Source: Rhodococcus sp. G-MC3 (GTDB lineage Bacteria > Actinomycetota > Actinomycetes > Mycobacteriales > Mycobacteriaceae). From it: a stretch of 64,000 nt of DNA. Below are positions 33,185 through 49,020 of the stretch, piece after piece. Under the pieces are notes generated by a model. The model ran no database searches and was not told the DNA's origin. It saw nothing but the letters and a program-made list of their open reading frames with translations. The DNA is taken from positions 1 to 64,000 of the forward strand of contig NZ_JASISW010000006.1 of NCBI RefSeq assembly GCF_030063335.1, given 5' to 3'. Each line of letters begins with the position of its first letter. The stretch's first letter is position 1. The translations under genes and the position numbers were made by a program.

Positions 33185-34675
33185 TCACTTTTCCGTTCGA
33201 GCCGTGGTGCGAGCGACCCCCACCGGTACGCCGTTACTTCCTTCGACCGATTGCGCATACGTCCCGATTCCGAAACCGATCGCCGACGCATTCTTTGCAA
33301 GCGCTTCACGGTCCACGTTCGCCAACGTGTCCTCCGCAGTGTGGTAGTTCTGGTCGAAGGCTTCTTCGGCCGTCCCGCCCCACTTGTCGGCCTGCGCCGG
33401 AGTCTTGGTCTCATCGGCACCGCTGAAGACACCGCCGGCGGGAATGCCCACCTCGATAAACGGGCCGTAGTCGGAGCGTCCGTCGAAGTCCGTCCCGTCG
33501 ACCGCGATGCCCTCCTGCTGCAGCCGCTCGACGAACACACGCTCGATCGCGTCCGATCCGACAGGTCCCGCAGGAGACCCGACTTTGTCGGAGTCGTCGC
33601 CGTCGTAGGCGAGGTAGCCGGCGTTGTGCGACCCGATCATGTCGAAATTCAGGTAGAGCGCGATGTTTGCCTTGTCTTCGGCGCTGAGGCCCTCGGTGTA
33701 CTTGGTCGATCCGATGAGGCCGAGTTCCTCGGCGCCCCAGAACGTGAAGCGCACGGCGTTGGTGATCGCCGGTTCAGCACCCATCTGCAGTGCAGTCTCC
33801 AGGACGGCGGCGGTCCCGCTGCCGTTGTCGTTGATCCCTGGCCCCTCGGGGACGCTGTCGAGATGCGCTCCCGCGACGACGACATTCGCACTGTCACCGG
33901 TCTTGGTCTGCGCAACGATGTTGCGACTCTTGGTCTTTTTGGTCTCGGTAGCGAGAGTCAATGTGAGTTCCGGAGCCGCAGCGACAGCCGGGCCGTCCTC
34001 TTGACTGACTCCTCCGCTCGGTATCTTCGCGACCTCGGTTCCCCCGAGGGTGCCACTGTCGAGAGGTCCAGGTTCATTGTTGACGACGATCACTGCAACC
34101 GCGCCGCGATCTGCAGCCACGGTTTGCTTTGCACCGAACGGGCATACACCGCGGTCGACGACGACGATTGCACCCGCAACGTCGAGGCCGTCGTAATCCG
34201 TTGCCTCGCAACCGGGTGAATCGTCTTTCGGCGCGGCGACGACTGGCGCGGTGATTCCGTCGCCGGGGGTGGGCGGTGAGTAGGTGAACGCATCGACCGA
34301 AAGTTGCCGGTCCCCGGCCGAGAGCAGCTGCGTATCCGCAGTGAACTGGTCGAACTCGAACTCGGGTGTCTCCACGTCGAACCCTGCTGCATCTAGTGCG
34401 CCCACGACGTAGTCGACACTGGCATCGTAGCCGGAGGTACCGGCGGCGCGATTTCCGTTGTTGTTCCCGGCAATTCGCTCCAGCTCCGCGAGATGGGCGA
34501 CTACTGCATCACCGGTGACGGCGTCGGCCAGGCCTGGTCCGTCGGGTGTCGAAACGGGTGCGGATACAGCACTGGCCGGCTGCTTCTCGCCCCCGGACGA
34601 GTCCGCGGAGGAGGAACAACCGGCCAGAACCAGAGCACCGACTGCGAAACTGGCAAGTAGGGTCATCCGTCGCAT
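33185..34675 (-). CDS. lpqL: M28-family aminopeptidase lipoprotein (LpqL-like)
   Basis: A 496-residue exported peptidase. A lipoprotein signal ends LVLAGC (Cys20). A PA domain insert (GVCPFGAKQTVAADRGAVAV) precedes the zinc peptidase with VVVAGAHLDSVPEGPGINDN, RFTFWGAEELGLIG, NFDMIGSHNAG and a late His in FDQNYHTAEDT. This is a Streptomyces-aminopeptidase-like di-zinc enzyme, anchored outside the cell. In M. tuberculosis lpqL sits next to thiG, and here an ABC pair lies between. Confidence 0.92.
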   Translation of the reverse strand: MRRMTLLASFAVGALVLAGCSSSADSSGGEKQPASAVSAPVSTPDGPGLADAVTGDAVVAHLAELERIAGNNNGNRAAGTSGYDASVDYVVGALDAAGFDVETPEFEFDQFTADTQLLSAGDRQLSVDAFTYSPPTPGDGITAPVVAAPKDDSPGCEATDYDGLDVAGAIVVVDRGVCPFGAKQTVAADRGAVAVIVVNNEPGPLDSGTLGGTEVAKIPSGGVSQEDGPAVAAAPELTLTLATETKKTKSRNIVAQTKTGDSANVVVAGAHLDSVPEGPGINDNGSGTAAVLETALQMGAEPAITNAVRFTFWGAEELGLIGSTKYTEGLSAEDKANIALYLNFDMIGSHNAGYLAYDGDDSDKVGSPAGPVGSDAIERVFVERLQQEGIAVDGTDFDGRSDYGPFIEVGIPAGGVFSGADETKTPAQADKWGGTAEEAFDQNYHTAEDTLANVDREALAKNASAIGFGIGTYAQSVEGSNGVPVGVARTTARTEK

Positions 34676-34736
34676 GGAAGCACCCTAACCGGACAGAACG
34701 ACATTCGTGTCGACGATCGACAACCGGGCTGCTATC

Positions 34737-35534
34737 TCATGCGTCCCGGCGATTGACCACGAAGACCGCCGCACCGAACACGACGGCGGTGAACGCGATG
34801 AAGTAGATCAGTGAGCCGATGGGCCCCCAGTGGAAGTCGATTCCACCGTCTGATCCGAGAAAATGATTGGCGTTTTGCCACGGTAGAAATGGCTGGATCG
34901 CCCGGCCGACGGATCCGAAAAGTCCGAACAGATTCTCGATGACCAACGGCCACAGCAGCAGTAGCGCAATGGCACCGGCGGACTGCCTGAGCAGTGCACC
35001 GACTCCGACCGCAACGATGATCTGCAGGAAGGCGAGAATCGCGGTTCCGTAGATGACCCTCCAGGTTCCGTCGACGTCGAAACTCAGCAGCACCCCGGCG
35101 TCAGCGCCCGCGAACAGCTTCGCAAGGTAAAACGCGCCGAGCCCGAGGACGAAGCTCAGGACGAAGCCGAAAGCGCCGATCAGAACGGCCTTCGCGACCA
35201 GCACAGACGCACGATTCGGAATTGCCTGGAACGTAGTTCTGATGACGCCGAAGCGGTATTCACTGGTGACAGTCAGTGCTGCGAGAATCATCAGCACCAT
35301 CACACCAAAGCCCCCGACGCCACTGCCGACGGCGTCGAATGCCGAGGGAAGGAACGGCTCGAAATCGGGCTTGTTCCCCTCAGCGATCTGGTCGTTGTAG
35401 GAAGTCAGTCCGACTTTCGAGGTGATGCCGATGATGGCGCCCAGCCCCAGCCCGAGAATTACGACCGCGATGGTGCACCACCACGGCGACTTGGTCGAGG
35501 TGATCTTTATTCGTTCTGCTGCCAAGACGCCCAT
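34737..35534 (-). CDS. ABC-2 type transporter permease
   Basis: A 265-residue protein with about six helices: KSPWWCTIAVVILGLGLGAI at the start, then VMVLMILAALTVTSEYRFGV and FVLSFVLGLGAFYLAKLF. The TSEYRFGVIRTTF motif is typical of ABC-2 exporters of the bacitracin/lantibiotic-immunity type. Its ATG shares one base with the stop of the ATP-binding gene, so the pair forms one exporter. The cargo is unknown. Confidence 0.88.
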   Translation of the reverse strand: MGVLAAERIKITSTKSPWWCTIAVVILGLGLGAIIGITSKVGLTSYNDQIAEGNKPDFEPFLPSAFDAVGSGVGGFGVMVLMILAALTVTSEYRFGVIRTTFQAIPNRASVLVAKAVLIGAFGFVLSFVLGLGAFYLAKLFAGADAGVLLSFDVDGTWRVIYGTAILAFLQIIVAVGVGALLRQSAGAIALLLLWPLVIENLFGLFGSVGRAIQPFLPWQNANHFLGSDGGIDFHWGPIGSLIYFIAFTAVVFGAAVFVVNRRDA

Positions 35535-36496
35535 CAGAGAGCACCACCCATCGCTTGCTGAATGTTGGGATCTTCGGGTCCCGCGCCGTGGTACTGCACT
35601 GTGTCTCCGGTGAGCTTCATGAATGCTTCTTCCAAAGATCCTCGCTGCGAGGCCAATTCATAAAGCACAATGCCTGCCCTTCCTGCAATGTCGCCGATCG
35701 CATCGGTCGTCGAGTTGGTCACGACCAATGCTGGCTGCAGTTCCTCGGTGGCGTTCGGTTCACGAACGGTGAGACCAGCAGAGGTGAGCGCGCTGCGCAG
35801 CGCGTCCAACTGGGGGCTGCGCACCCGTACCGAAGCTTCGGAGGCGTGGTCGATGAACTCCTGTACCGACGAGTCGAAGATCAGCTTTCCGCGGCCGATA
35901 ACGACGAGATGTTCTGCTGTCTGGGCCATTTCGGAGAGCAAGTGGCTCGATACCAATACAGTGCGCCCCTCGGCTGCCAGACGCTGCATGAACTTACGAA
36001 TCCAGACAATGCCCTCGGGATCGAGGCCGTTGACCGGCTCGTCGAACAGCAAGACCTTCGGGTCACCCAGAAGTGCCCCGGCAAGTCCCAGTCGCTGCGA
36101 CATGCCAAGCGAGAAACCGCCCGCATTCTTCTTGGCGACGTCGCTGAGGCCAACGAGGCGCAGGACCTCGTCGACACGCGATTTCGGGATGTCGTTCGAT
36201 GCGGCCATCCACTCGAGGTGCGCACGTGCCGATCGGTTGGGGTGCACCCATTTGGCGTCGAGCAAAGCACCGACGCTGCGCAGCGGCTGCTTGAGTTGGT
36301 TGTAGGGCTTGCCCTCGATGAGCGCCGTCCCGCTGGTGGGACGGTCGAGCCCGAGGATCATCCGCATGGTCGTCGATTTGCCTGCCCCGTTGGGTCCGAG
36401 GAAGCCGGTCACGATTCCGGGCTTGACGGTGAACGAGAGGTCCTCGACCGCCGTCACCGCGCCGTACCGCTTGGTCAGTCCTGTCACTTCGATCAT
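35534..36496 (-). CDS. ABC transporter ATP-binding protein
   Basis: A 320-residue ATPase from the ATG at 36496, with GGGAGGG upstream. Walker A GPNGAGKST, Q-loop region ALLDAKWVHPNR, signature FSLGMSQRLGLAGAL (the usual LSGGQ is FSLGM), Walker B VLLFDEPVNGLDP and switch SSHLLSEM. The C-terminal 100 residues are the accessory region common in antibiotic/peptide exporters. It pairs with the permease at 34737-35534. Confidence 0.92.
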   Translation of the reverse strand: MIEVTGLTKRYGAVTAVEDLSFTVKPGIVTGFLGPNGAGKSTTMRMILGLDRPTSGTALIEGKPYNQLKQPLRSVGALLDAKWVHPNRSARAHLEWMAASNDIPKSRVDEVLRLVGLSDVAKKNAGGFSLGMSQRLGLAGALLGDPKVLLFDEPVNGLDPEGIVWIRKFMQRLAAEGRTVLVSSHLLSEMAQTAEHLVVIGRGKLIFDSSVQEFIDHASEASVRVRSPQLDALRSALTSAGLTVREPNATEELQPALVVTNSTTDAIGDIAGRAGIVLYELASQRGSLEEAFMKLTGDTVQYHGAGPEDPNIQQAMGGAL

Positions 36497-36575
36497 GTGA
36501 CCACCCTCCCGTAGCCGGGGAGCCTGCACATCGCCCGTGAGTCTCGACCTGGGTCATCCTTTTGGATGATGGGCG

Positions 36576-36637
36576 GCTTCGCGCACGTGCGTGAAAATAC
36601 GTCACCTGGGACGTATTTCCGCGCACATGCGCGAAGC
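36576..36637. repeat. intergenic palindromic element, copy 3
   Basis: The best-formed copy. Inner arms 36587-36603 and 36610-36626 (15 of 17 match) enclose ACCTGG. An outer stem pairs GCTTCGCGCA at 36576-36585 with TGCGCGAAGC at 36628-36637. The inner GTGCG/CGCAC replaces GTGAG/CTCAC of copies 1 and 2, a compensatory change. It lies between the ABC ATPase gene and the 3' end of thiG. Confidence 0.85.
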
Positions 36638-36638
36638 G

Positions 36639-37577
<939 letters not shown>

Positions 37578-37581
<4 letters not shown>

Positions 37582-38627
37582 TTTTCCTGTCCTTTCGAGA
37601 ACCGGGCTGGATCGGCAGCCTTGGCTTCGGGGAGTGTGTCGCCGGCGAGTAGCGCCGAGACAGCGTCTGCGGTGATGGGTGTCAACAGAATTCCGTTTCG
37701 CCCGTGCCCGGAGGCGACGATCACGCGATCGGAGATGCGGCCGATGATCGGGAGTCCGTCAGGACTCATGGGACGCAGTCCGGCTGCTGTTTCGTGCAGT
37801 TCGTATTCGCCGATGCTCGGCATGAGGCGTTCCGCGTCGGCGATGAGATCACGCACTCCGGCCACGGTGACTTGCGTGTCCTGCCCGGATTCGTACTGGG
37901 TCGCGCCGACGACGAGGCCGTCCCCGCGCGGGACGAGGTAGATGGGCCGCCCGTGCACGCTGCCGCGGATAGTGCGCGTCGGCGGCGGTGTTGCGCTGGG
38001 CCGCCTGCGCAACCGCAGGATCTCGCCCTTCACCGCCCGAACCGGAATTTCGGGTAGCAACGACGCTGTTTGCGCCCCGGCAGCTACGACGACCTGGTCG
38101 GCGTCGAGGGCATCGATGTCGGTCACCGACTCCGCAACGAACGACACCGAAGCAGCAGCCCGCAAACCCTCCACAAGAGCCCGATTGTCGACGGCCAATT
38201 CGGTGGGAGCCAGCAGGCCGAGTCGAATGTTCTGAGCGAGCGACGGCTCGAGTTCGCGGATACGTGCGCGGTCGAGAATTTCGAGCTCGTGCCCCTGCTG
38301 CCCGACGAATTCTGCGATGGTTCGCAGATCGGCCGCATCTGCCGAATCGAGAGCAACCGTCAGCGAGCCCGATGCGGAGAAGACTTCGACGCCGAGCGAC
38401 CGAGCGAAATCGGGCCACCGCTGCAACGACTTGGCACCGAGCGCGAGCAGTTCGTGCTCACCCGGCCATCCCTCGGACAGTGGGGCAAGCATTCCGCCGG
38501 CAACCCATGAGGCTCCAGATCCGACCTCGGGGTCGTACAGCGTCACCGACCAACCTTCGCGGGACGCACGCACAGCGATGGAAAGGCCGACGACACCGCC
38601 GCCGACCACTGCAAGAACCTTGGACAT
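37578..38627 (-). CDS. thiO: glycine oxidase ThiO
   Basis: A 349-residue FAD enzyme that oxidises glycine to the imine needed by ThiG. The Rossmann motif VVGGGVVGLSIAVRASREGW is followed by the acidic strand end, GASWVAGGMLAP, a substrate arm with RGSVHGRPIYLVPRGDGLVV and the C-terminal FAD motif HGRNGILLTPITADA. It is the first gene after the TPP aptamer. Confidence 0.93.
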
Positions 38628-38640
38628 ATCGCGTACCGCC

Positions 38641-38728
38641 TCACTCCCTGCGCCGGCATGATCCGGTTCAGGTATTGACGGTAAGGACGGGCGTGTCCAT
38701 TCTCAGCCCTGCGTGCCCCAGGACTCCC
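38641..38728 (-). ncRNA. TPP riboswitch (THI element)
   Basis: The minus strand has the conserved THI-box parts in order: GGGGCACGCAGGGCTGAGA, a variable arm, then ACCTGAACCGGATCATGCCG and GGCGCAGGGAGTGA. It ends about 14 bases before the thiO ATG, so thiamine pyrophosphate probably blocks translation start or elongation of thiO-thiS-thiG. Confidence 0.93.
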
Positions 38729-38741
38729 GTGTCTTTTGCTG

Positions 38742-38765
38742 TTCAACGGACAGACTACCGTTGAA
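38742..38765. promoter_or_regulatory. inverted repeat between the riboswitch and thiE
   Basis: TTCAACGG and CCGTTGAA are perfect 8-bp arms around ACAGACTA, lying between the riboswitch and the thiE start. It overlaps the region where both divergent promoters must lie and may be an operator shared by thiO and thiE. Confidence 0.45.
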
Positions 38766-38769
38766 AACC

Positions 38770-39450
38770 GTGCCTCCCACTCAAAGCTCCCGCGAGCGTT
38801 TGAACTCTGCCCGCCTGTACCTGTGCACCGATGCCCGTCGCGAGCATGGTGACCTGGCTCAGTTCGCCGAGGCTGCGCTCTCCGGTGGAGTCGACATCAT
38901 TCAGCTACGCGACAAGAATTCCGCAGGCGATCGTGAATTCGGTCCGCTCGAAGCGAAGGACGAGCTGGCGGCACTGGCGATCCTGTCGGCGGCGACACGA
39001 CGTCACGGCGCGTTGCTGGCCGTCAACGACCGCGCCGACTTGGCATTGGCGTCGGGCGCCGACGTACTTCACCTCGGACAAGGCGACCTTCCCGTTCACT
39101 ACGCGCGGCAGATCCTCGGCCCCGACGTCGTGATCGGCCGGTCGACCCAGAACCGCAGCCAAGCTTCGCTCGCGGCGATCGAAGACGGCGTCGACTACTT
39201 CGCGACGGGTCCTGTGTGGGCGACGCCGACCAAACCGAATCGCAAGGCGGCCGGGCTCGATCTGCTGCGCACTACTGCCGAGTCAGCTCCGGCACGGCCC
39301 TGGTTCGCCATCGGAGGCGTCGACGCCGAGAACGTAGACGAGGTCCTGGAAACGGGCTGCGAGCGCATCGTCGTCGTCCGTGCCATCACGCAGGCCCGAG
39401 ATCCGCAGGCCGCGGCCCAGGAACTCTCGGCGAAACTGCGTAGGAACTAG
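38770..39450 (+). CDS. thiE: thiamine-phosphate synthase
   Basis: A 226-residue TIM barrel that joins HMP-PP and thiazole phosphate. The GTG at 38770 gives [20 protein letters not shown]. Motifs: [70 protein letters not shown] and PWFAIGGVD. No TPP aptamer precedes it. The stop overlaps the convergent Nudix gene. Confidence 0.95.
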   Translation: MPPTQSSRERLNSARLYLCTDARREHGDLAQFAEAALSGGVDIIQLRDKNSAGDREFGPLEAKDELAALAILSAATRRHGALLAVNDRADLALASGADVLHLGQGDLPVHYARQILGPDVVIGRSTQNRSQASLAAIEDGVDYFATGPVWATPTKPNRKAAGLDLLRTTAESAPARPWFAIGGVDAENVDEVLETGCERIVVVRAITQARDPQAAAQELSAKLRRN

Positions 39451-40286
39451 CGGAGCCAGCCGAGGACCGTCGACGGCGAGAGCACCTGAACTCCCGTCGG
39501 CAATCGTTGCTGTAGGCCACGATCTGCGGTGACCATAGCGGTCAGTGCGTATCCGTCGTTGGCACGCCGCGCGAGTTCGTCGTCGCCGCTTCCCTCTGCA
39601 TGGATGACGGGCACTCGCGCGTCTTCGAATTGGGCTGCGCGCGCCTCGCCCTCCAGAACTGCTTCGATCCTCGTGAGCCAACCAAAGCTGCCGCCGGCAA
39701 GCTCGACGGTGCGCGGGAGAGCATCGGACAGTGCGGCGAGCAGCTCGACGGTGGCGCCGCTCCGATCCTTCCACCATCCGTTGGGCCGCGAACCGAGAAC
39801 GTTCGCCGTATCCAGGAGAACGCGCAGAGGAGACGTGCGCAACGCAGGCCAGCTCGCTGCGAAGCCCGGGTGAAGCGGCAGATGGTCCACCATCTCCTCG
39901 GGGACCCAGCGCAGCTCGGTGCTTTCGCCGTTGATCGTGGTGTCGAGTTGGGTCTCGGCGTCTGCAACTACGGTGACATACGTCCACCCACTCGTGACCC
40001 GAGCGGTCACTCGCTCACCTCGCACATGTAGTCGAGCCGAGCCGATACCGGCTTCCTCGTCGGCTTCTCGCACTGCCGCGTCGACGCTTGTCTCGTGGCT
40101 GTCTCGGGCTCCGCCCGGCAGGGCCCACGTACCACCTTGATGACTCCACAGCGCGCGATGTTGCAGCAGGACCGTTGGTTCGCCGTCGGGTGCGGGCGCG
40201 CGAAGGAGCAGACCTGCGGCTCCGTGCTTTCCCCAGTGCTGTGTGCCGTTGTCACCTACTACCCACCCGTCACCGTCACCGCGCAT
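39447..40286 (-). CDS. Nudix hydrolase fused to an NYN/PIN-like domain
   Basis: A 279-residue protein. Residues 22-140 are a Nudix domain with a complete box (G59, E65, R73, E74, E77, E78, G80) in [20 protein letters not shown], like MutT3 at the same place in M. tuberculosis. Residues 153-279 are an extra domain: [17 protein letters not shown] (Asp159), [11 protein letters not shown] (Asp235/236), [12 protein letters not shown] (Asp255) and the end VLGWLR. This spacing of acidic residues fits an NYN/PIN nuclease fold. It may couple nucleotide sanitation with RNA or nucleotide cleavage. Confidence 0.8.
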   Translation of the reverse strand: MRGDGDGWVVGDNGTQHWGKHGAAGLLLRAPAPDGEPTVLLQHRALWSHQGGTWALPGGARDSHETSVDAAVREADEEAGIGSARLHVRGERVTARVTSGWTYVTVVADAETQLDTTINGESTELRWVPEEMVDHLPLHPGFAASWPALRTSPLRVLLDTANVLGSRPNGWWKDRSGATVELLAALSDALPRTVELAGGSFGWLTRIEAVLEGEARAAQFEDARVPVIHAEGSGDDELARRANDGYALTAMVTADRGLQQRLPTGVQVLSPSTVLGWLR

Positions 40287-40358
40287 AGTTCAACACCTTA
40301 GGTGAACCGCTCGGGCGTGTGTTCCGCGTCCGCGTACGAACGTGGCCCAGAAACTTAT

Positions 40359-41671
40359 ATGCTCGAACCTGTGAACGTGGTCGGCACTACACCTACTGCT
40401 GCCGTGCCTCCCACAACGGCGGCTTCGGCCTCGTCGAGCGATTCTCGCCGCGAAGTGCGACGCCTGCTGCGCTCGACGCCTGCCCTGATGATCTTCCTCG
40501 GGTTCCTCCTCATGGTGGCCTCGATTCTGACCGGGCTCGTCGCGTCCGGTGCGGTATCGGATCGGGAAGACACGCTCGACACGCTGCTTGTCCGCACCGA
40601 ACCCCTCGCCAATTCCGCCCAGAATCTCTACGGCGCCTTGTCCGTCGCCGACGCAGCAGCTTCGACGGCCTTCATCGCAGGTGGCCTGGAACCCCAAGAG
40701 GTACGGGATCGATACGCCCAGGCGATCGGCGACGCCGGAACCGAGCTCATCCGTGCCTCGGCCGGCCTCGGTGAGTCCGACGACGACGCGCGTGCGGCGC
40801 TCTCGGAGATCGGGGCAGGTCTTCCGGTCTACACGGGCTTGGTGGAGACCGCGAGATCCAACAATCGTCTCGGAAATCCCGTCGGATCGTCGTACCTCGG
40901 CGAAGCGTCGGCTCTGATGCAGACGTCGTTGCTTCCACGCGCCGAAGGGCTTTACACCGACCAGGCGTCACGGGTGTCCACCGATCAGGAACCGTACGTT
41001 CGCCCCCCGGTGCTCGCCATCGTGTTGATCGTGGCGTTCCTGATGTTCATCGTTCTCGCGCAGGTATTTCTGTCCAGGCGCACCCATCGCACATTCAACT
41101 GGGGGTTCCTCGGCGCGGCGGCGATGGTGACGATGCTGCTGGGGTGGATGCTCGTCGCAGGTTTCATTTCGGCGACCTCGACCGATCGGGCGCTGAATCG
41201 CGGAGTCGCGCCGTTGCAGACGCTGACCACAGGATTCATTCTCGCCCAGCAGGCCCGGTCCGACGAGACGCTCAACCTCGTACGGCGCGGCAGCATGAGG
41301 GAATACGACGCCGAATTCAGCGTGAACACGCGTGATCTCATGCAGCTTTTCGACGGTGAAGACAAGATGATCGACGCGTTGACCAAGTGGCAGAGCGCCC
41401 ATGCTCGTTCCACCGGTGCGTTGACCACCGGTGATTTCAACACCGCGGTGACCGTGGCGACGGGCAGTGGCGTCGCCGATTCCGCCGCTCAATTCCGGGC
41501 ACTGGACGACATGTTGGCGGACGGCATCACGCAAGCCCGAACCGAACTACGCGGGAACATCTCGCGCGGTAAGACTGCACTGGTCGGATTATCCTCCGGT
41601 GCAGTAATACTCACCGTAGCCGCCTCGGCGGCCATCGGTGCCGGACTCCTACCGAGGTTGCGTGAGTACCT

Positions 41672-41675
<4 letters not shown>
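40359..41675 (+). CDS. membrane protein of the GlnX/Rv0412c type
   Basis: A 438-residue protein from the ATG at 40359; a GTG at 40371 is possible. A helix at about 38-60 (PALMIFLGFLLMVASILTGL) is followed by a long extracytoplasmic helical region, two central helices (VLAIVLIVAFLMFIVLAQVF; AMVTMLLGWMLVAGF), a second extracytoplasmic part and a final helix. The layout resembles four-helix sensory domains. It is coupled by GTGA to glnH, ahead of pknG. In mycobacteria GlnH, this membrane protein and PknG form an amino-acid sensing pathway. Confidence 0.88.
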
Positions 41676-46281
<4,606 letters not shown>

Positions 46282-46285
<4 letters not shown>

Positions 46286-48372
46286 TCTGCACTTCCTTGC
46301 GCCGCAAGCCCCTGGGCTTGGATTGCGGTGATGGCAACGGTGTTGACGATGTCCTCGACGAGCGCTCCTCGCGAAAGATCGTTGACCGGCTTACGCAGAC
46401 CCTGAAGTACCGGGCCGACGGCCACCGCACCTGCACTTCGCTGGACCGCCTTGTAGGTGTTGTTGCCGGTGTTGAGGTCAGGGAAGATGAACACGGTCGC
46501 GCGGCCGGCAACCTCGGAGTCCGGCAGTTTGGATTTCGCGACGGATGGTTCGATCGCTGCGTCGTACTGAATCGGCCCTTCCACCAGCAATTCCGGGCTC
46601 CGTTCACGAACGAGGCGGGTCGCTTCGCGGACCTTGTCCACGTCGGCGCCGCTGCCGGAATCGCCTGTCGAGTAGGACAGCATGGCAACTCTCGGCTCCA
46701 CTCCGAACTGCGCGGCCGTTGCGGCCGACGAGATTGCAATGTCCGCAAGTTGCTCGGCGGACGGATCCGGAACGATGGCGCAATCGCCATACGCGAGGAC
46801 CCGATCCGACAGGCACATCAGGAAGATGCTGGAGACGGTGTTCACGCCGTCGGCCGTCTTGATGATCTCGAACGACGGGCGGATGGTGTGCGCGGTGGTG
46901 TGCGCGGCGCCGGAGACCATCCCGTCGGCGATTCCTTTGTGCACCATCATGGTTCCGAAATACGAGATGTCCGACATGATCTCGCGGGCCCGCTCGACAC
47001 GCATACCCTTGTGCTTGCGAAGTTCGGTGTAGTCGGCGGCGAACTCCTCCGCGTAGTCCGAGGTCTTCGGATCGAGCACCGAGGCATCGCCCAGATCGAC
47101 ACCGAGTTCGGCGGCACGTCTGCGAATGGGGCCTTCTTCGCCGAGAATCGTCAGCTGCGCGACCTGGCGCTGAATCAGTCGTCCTGCGGCTCTGAGGATT
47201 CGGTCGTCACCACCCTCGGGCAGCACGATGTGCTTGCGATCGGCACGGGCTCGATGAATGAGTTGATACTCGAACATCTGCGGCGTCGTGATCGACGGGA
47301 TGGCCAATTCGAGGCGATCCAGCAACGCTCGCGCGTCGACCCGCTGTTCCATCAAACTCAGGGCGGTGTCCACCTTGCGTTGAGAGCCGACGGCCACCTT
47401 GCCTCGCACCTTGGCTGCGGCGGAGGCGGTGTCGAACGTCCCGAGGCCGGTGGTCAGGATCGGGAGCCGTGGTCCGAGACCGGCGACAAGACGGGCGATG
47501 GCAGGGTGCGGTTCGATTCCGCCGTTCATGATGATGCCCGCCAATGATGGAAAGCCCTCTGCTTCATGGGCATTGACGAGAGCAAGCAGGACATCGGAGC
47601 GGTCGGCCGGAGCGATCACCACGACGCCCTCGGTCAGTCGCTCGAGAATATGCTCGGCCGTCATACCGCCAACCATGACGCGTAAAGCTTCGCGTTGCAT
47701 CAGCTCGGCGTCGCCGCTGTAGAGCTCACCGTCGATGGCGACGAGCAGCTCGGCCATCGTCGGGGCAATGAGCAGAGGGATCTCCGGCAGGCTCCACGCG
47801 GGCACACCGAGCGGCACGAGGGCAGCGGTTATCTCGTCGAGTTTGTCCGGGTCGCAGCGGTTGGCGACGATTGCCGCGAGATGCGCGTGATGCTGATGAA
47901 GTTCGGCCCGACACAGCTGACCCAGCTGGACGATCTCGTCCGCAGACCGCTCCGATCCGCGGAGAGCCAGAAGAACGGGAGCGCCGAGGTTCGCCGCGAT
48001 GCGGGCATTGAAGCTCAGTTCGCTCGGGCTGCCGACGTCGGTGTAGTCGCTGCCGACGATAACCACCGCGTCGCAGTTCGCAGCGACTTCGTGAAAACGT
48101 GCGACGATGTCGCCGAGTGCAACTTCCGGATCGGAATGCACTGCCTCGTAGGTGACACCGAGAGACTGCTCGTACGACAGATCCGCTGTCGTGTGGTCGA
48201 TGAGAAGTTCGAGTATGTAATCGGTCTCGGTGGTCGACCGCGCGACGGGTCGGAACACGCCCACTCTGGCCGCGGATGCACACAGCATCTGCAGCACTCC
48301 GAGTGCGATGGTCGATTTCCCGGTATCGCCTTCGGGTGAGGCGATGTAGATGCTCGATGCTGGCTCGGCCAT
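46282..48372 (-). CDS. pta: phosphate acetyltransferase (long form)
   Basis: A 696-residue enzyme that makes acetyl phosphate from acetyl-CoA. Residues 1-210 are a P-loop BioD/CobQ-like domain ([17 protein letters not shown]). Residues 220-350 are a DRTGG domain. The C-terminal 330 residues are catalytic ([53 protein letters not shown]). It is coupled to ackA. Upstream the divergent deazaflavin gene starts 60 bp away. Confidence 0.97.
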
Positions 48373-48432
48373 GACCGCCAGCGTAGCGGTTCCACTGTTG
48401 ACAGCGGATGACGCGTAGCGGTCAGATGAGTG

Positions 48433-48957
48433 ATGCCAGAATCACCCTTCCCCGATGTCCGATGGGGCAGCGACACCAGCGTCATCCGTAAGCCGGCGAT
48501 TGCATTCGCAGCGACGAAGCCAGGTTCGTGGGTGATCAGAAATCTCGCCGGGGTCGACCGTCGACTGCTGGAGCGAACCAACGGGCGGTTCACGATCCTC
48601 GGCCCCATCGCTGCTCCGGTCGTGCTGTTGACGACGACAGGGTACAAGTCGGGGGCACTGCGAACCTCGCCGCTGCTGTACTACCGCGAGGGAATGCAAC
48701 TCTTCGTCGTCGGCAGCAACTTCGGTCAACAGCACCACCCGGCGTGGACGTCGAACCTGTTGAAAGAACCGCGGGCAACCGTTGCCATCGGAGGCAAGAA
48801 AATCCCGGTGAAGGCCACCCCCGTCACCGGACCGGAGAAAGCGAGAATCTACGACGCTTTCAACGACATGGTCAAGGTGTACGGGGAGTACAAGAACCGG
48901 ACCGACCGGGAGATGCGGATGTTCGCGCTGTCCGCGGACTCCCCACCTTCCGCATGA
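48433..48957 (+). CDS. F420-dependent (Ddn-like) oxidoreductase
   Basis: A 174-residue split-barrel protein of the nitroreductase/deazaflavin-dependent family. The ATG at 48433 is preferred over the GTG one codon before. Signature: LLTTTGYKSGALRTSPLLYY, FVVGSNFGQQHHPAWTSNLL and EPRATVAIGGKKIPV. These bind F420 through a Lys/Arg-rich groove and reduce quinones or nitro compounds. The neighbouring fgd supplies F420H2, so the pair forms a plausible local redox couple. Confidence 0.9.
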   Translation: MPESPFPDVRWGSDTSVIRKPAIAFAATKPGSWVIRNLAGVDRRLLERTNGRFTILGPIAAPVVLLTTTGYKSGALRTSPLLYYREGMQLFVVGSNFGQQHHPAWTSNLLKEPRATVAIGGKKIPVKATPVTGPEKARIYDAFNDMVKVYGEYKNRTDREMRMFALSADSPPSA

Positions 48958-49002
48958 ATGGACCCTTGTAGCCGTCTGACCGTTGCGCTGGTCCATTCAT
49001 GC
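48952..49002. terminator. bidirectional terminator-like inverted repeat
   Basis: GCATGAATGGACC at 48952-48964 pairs perfectly with GGTCCATTCATGC at 48990-49002 (13 bp, 25-base loop). It contains the deazaflavin gene's stop and lies between convergent genes. There is no T-run, so its role as a terminator is unproven. Confidence 0.55.
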
Positions 49003-49020
49003 CGGAGGGGGGCGCGCGAT

